DNA of 52,972 nucleotides. Source: Ferruginibacter sp. HRS2-29 (GTDB lineage: Bacteria; Bacteroidota; Bacteroidia; Chitinophagales; Chitinophagaceae). Of this stretch, positions 52,948 through 52,972 are shown piece by piece (position 1 is the stretch's first letter; every line of letters starts with the position of its first letter). The notes under the pieces are model-generated. The model was not told the DNA's origin and searched no databases. It saw nothing but the letters and a program-made list of their open reading frames with translations. Where the stretch lies: positions 1-52,972 of the forward strand of contig NZ_RJUB01000014.1 in the NCBI RefSeq assembly GCF_024343615.1, in the 5' to 3' direction. The position numbers were made by a program, and so were the translations under genes.

Positions 52948-52972
52948 AATGCAGCCCTATCATCCCCACAGT
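52936..52972 (+). repeat. Degenerate copy of the middle of tRNA-Asp
   Basis: CAGTTTGGTTAGAATGCAGC and the following CCTATCA repeat the D arm and anticodon arm of the tRNA-Asp at 52564-52589 (24 of 26 positions, plus one inserted T). The stop codon TAG of the GIY-YIG gene is within the GGTTAG of the copy. Beyond 52962 similarity is lost within the window, and the anticodon stem cannot close. Confidence 0.75.

Noticed and set aside
1..52972. CRISPR arrays, insertion sequences, prophage genes.
   Set aside because: No spaced direct repeats of CRISPR type, no transposase or integrase, and no phage structural genes are seen. The word arrays are contiguous units without spacers.

Overview
The window comes from a member of the Bacteroidota, most likely Chitinophagaceae or a close relative. 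The evidence is promoters of the TAnnTTTG type, almost no Shine-Dalgarno sequences, a gliding-motility (T9SS type B) C-terminal domain, an ECF sigma factor overlapping a beta-barrel protein gene, LytTR/LytS regulators beside an ABC exporter, and RpoB/RpoC of the short Bacteroidota type. No phage, insertion sequence, CRISPR array or rRNA is visible. One tRNA gene (Asp) lies near the right end.

Bases 1-14800 hold the ribosomal protein/RNA polymerase locus: the end of rplJ, rplL, rpoB and rpoC. The usual compact rplJ-rplL-rpoB-rpoC order is broken twice. A terminator, an M13 peptidase lipoprotein and a Crp/Fnr-like regulator separate rplL from rpoB. Two AT-rich genes for exported proteins, one with a JAMM-like metalloprotease motif, separate rpoB from rpoC.

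Bases 14800-18850 are an AT-rich accessory patch: a YegP-like protein, a HEPN RNase-like protein, a SymE-like toxin behind a foldable leader, a HicB-like antitoxin with no HicA, and an unusual two-component pair made of a soluble kinase and a membrane-tethered receiver. Bases 19200-26260 hold secreted proteins of unknown function, the sigma/beta-barrel pair, a large lipoprotein, an alpha/beta hydrolase and an AHSA1-like protein. Bases 26315-29804 form one minus-strand operon (ABC ATPase, permease, LytS-type kinase, LytTR regulator). Bases 29979-38231 hold a beta-helix protein, a T9SS-secreted PKD/SprB-repeat protein, an amine oxidase, a bestrophin-carbonic anhydrase pair and a metallo-beta-lactamase-fold hydrolase. 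Bases 38453-52410 hold an OmpH/Skp-like protein, an APC permease, heptose-7-phosphate kinase, isoaspartyl peptidase, IspD, a GNAT/FemAB-like protein, an M1 peptidase, a polyprenyl-phosphate sugar transferase, a Gfo/Idh oxidoreductase and AccA. The right end carries tRNA-Asp, a GIY-YIG nuclease gene, and then a degenerate copy of the middle of the same tRNA.

The most striking pattern outside the genes is a set of intergenic arrays built of seven-base words (a few nine-base), each array with its own word, often paired as inverted repeats and often beginning at or inside the stop codon of the upstream gene. They recall the heptanucleotide short tandem repeats (STRR) of cyanobacteria. I know of no description of them for this group, but I could not search for one.
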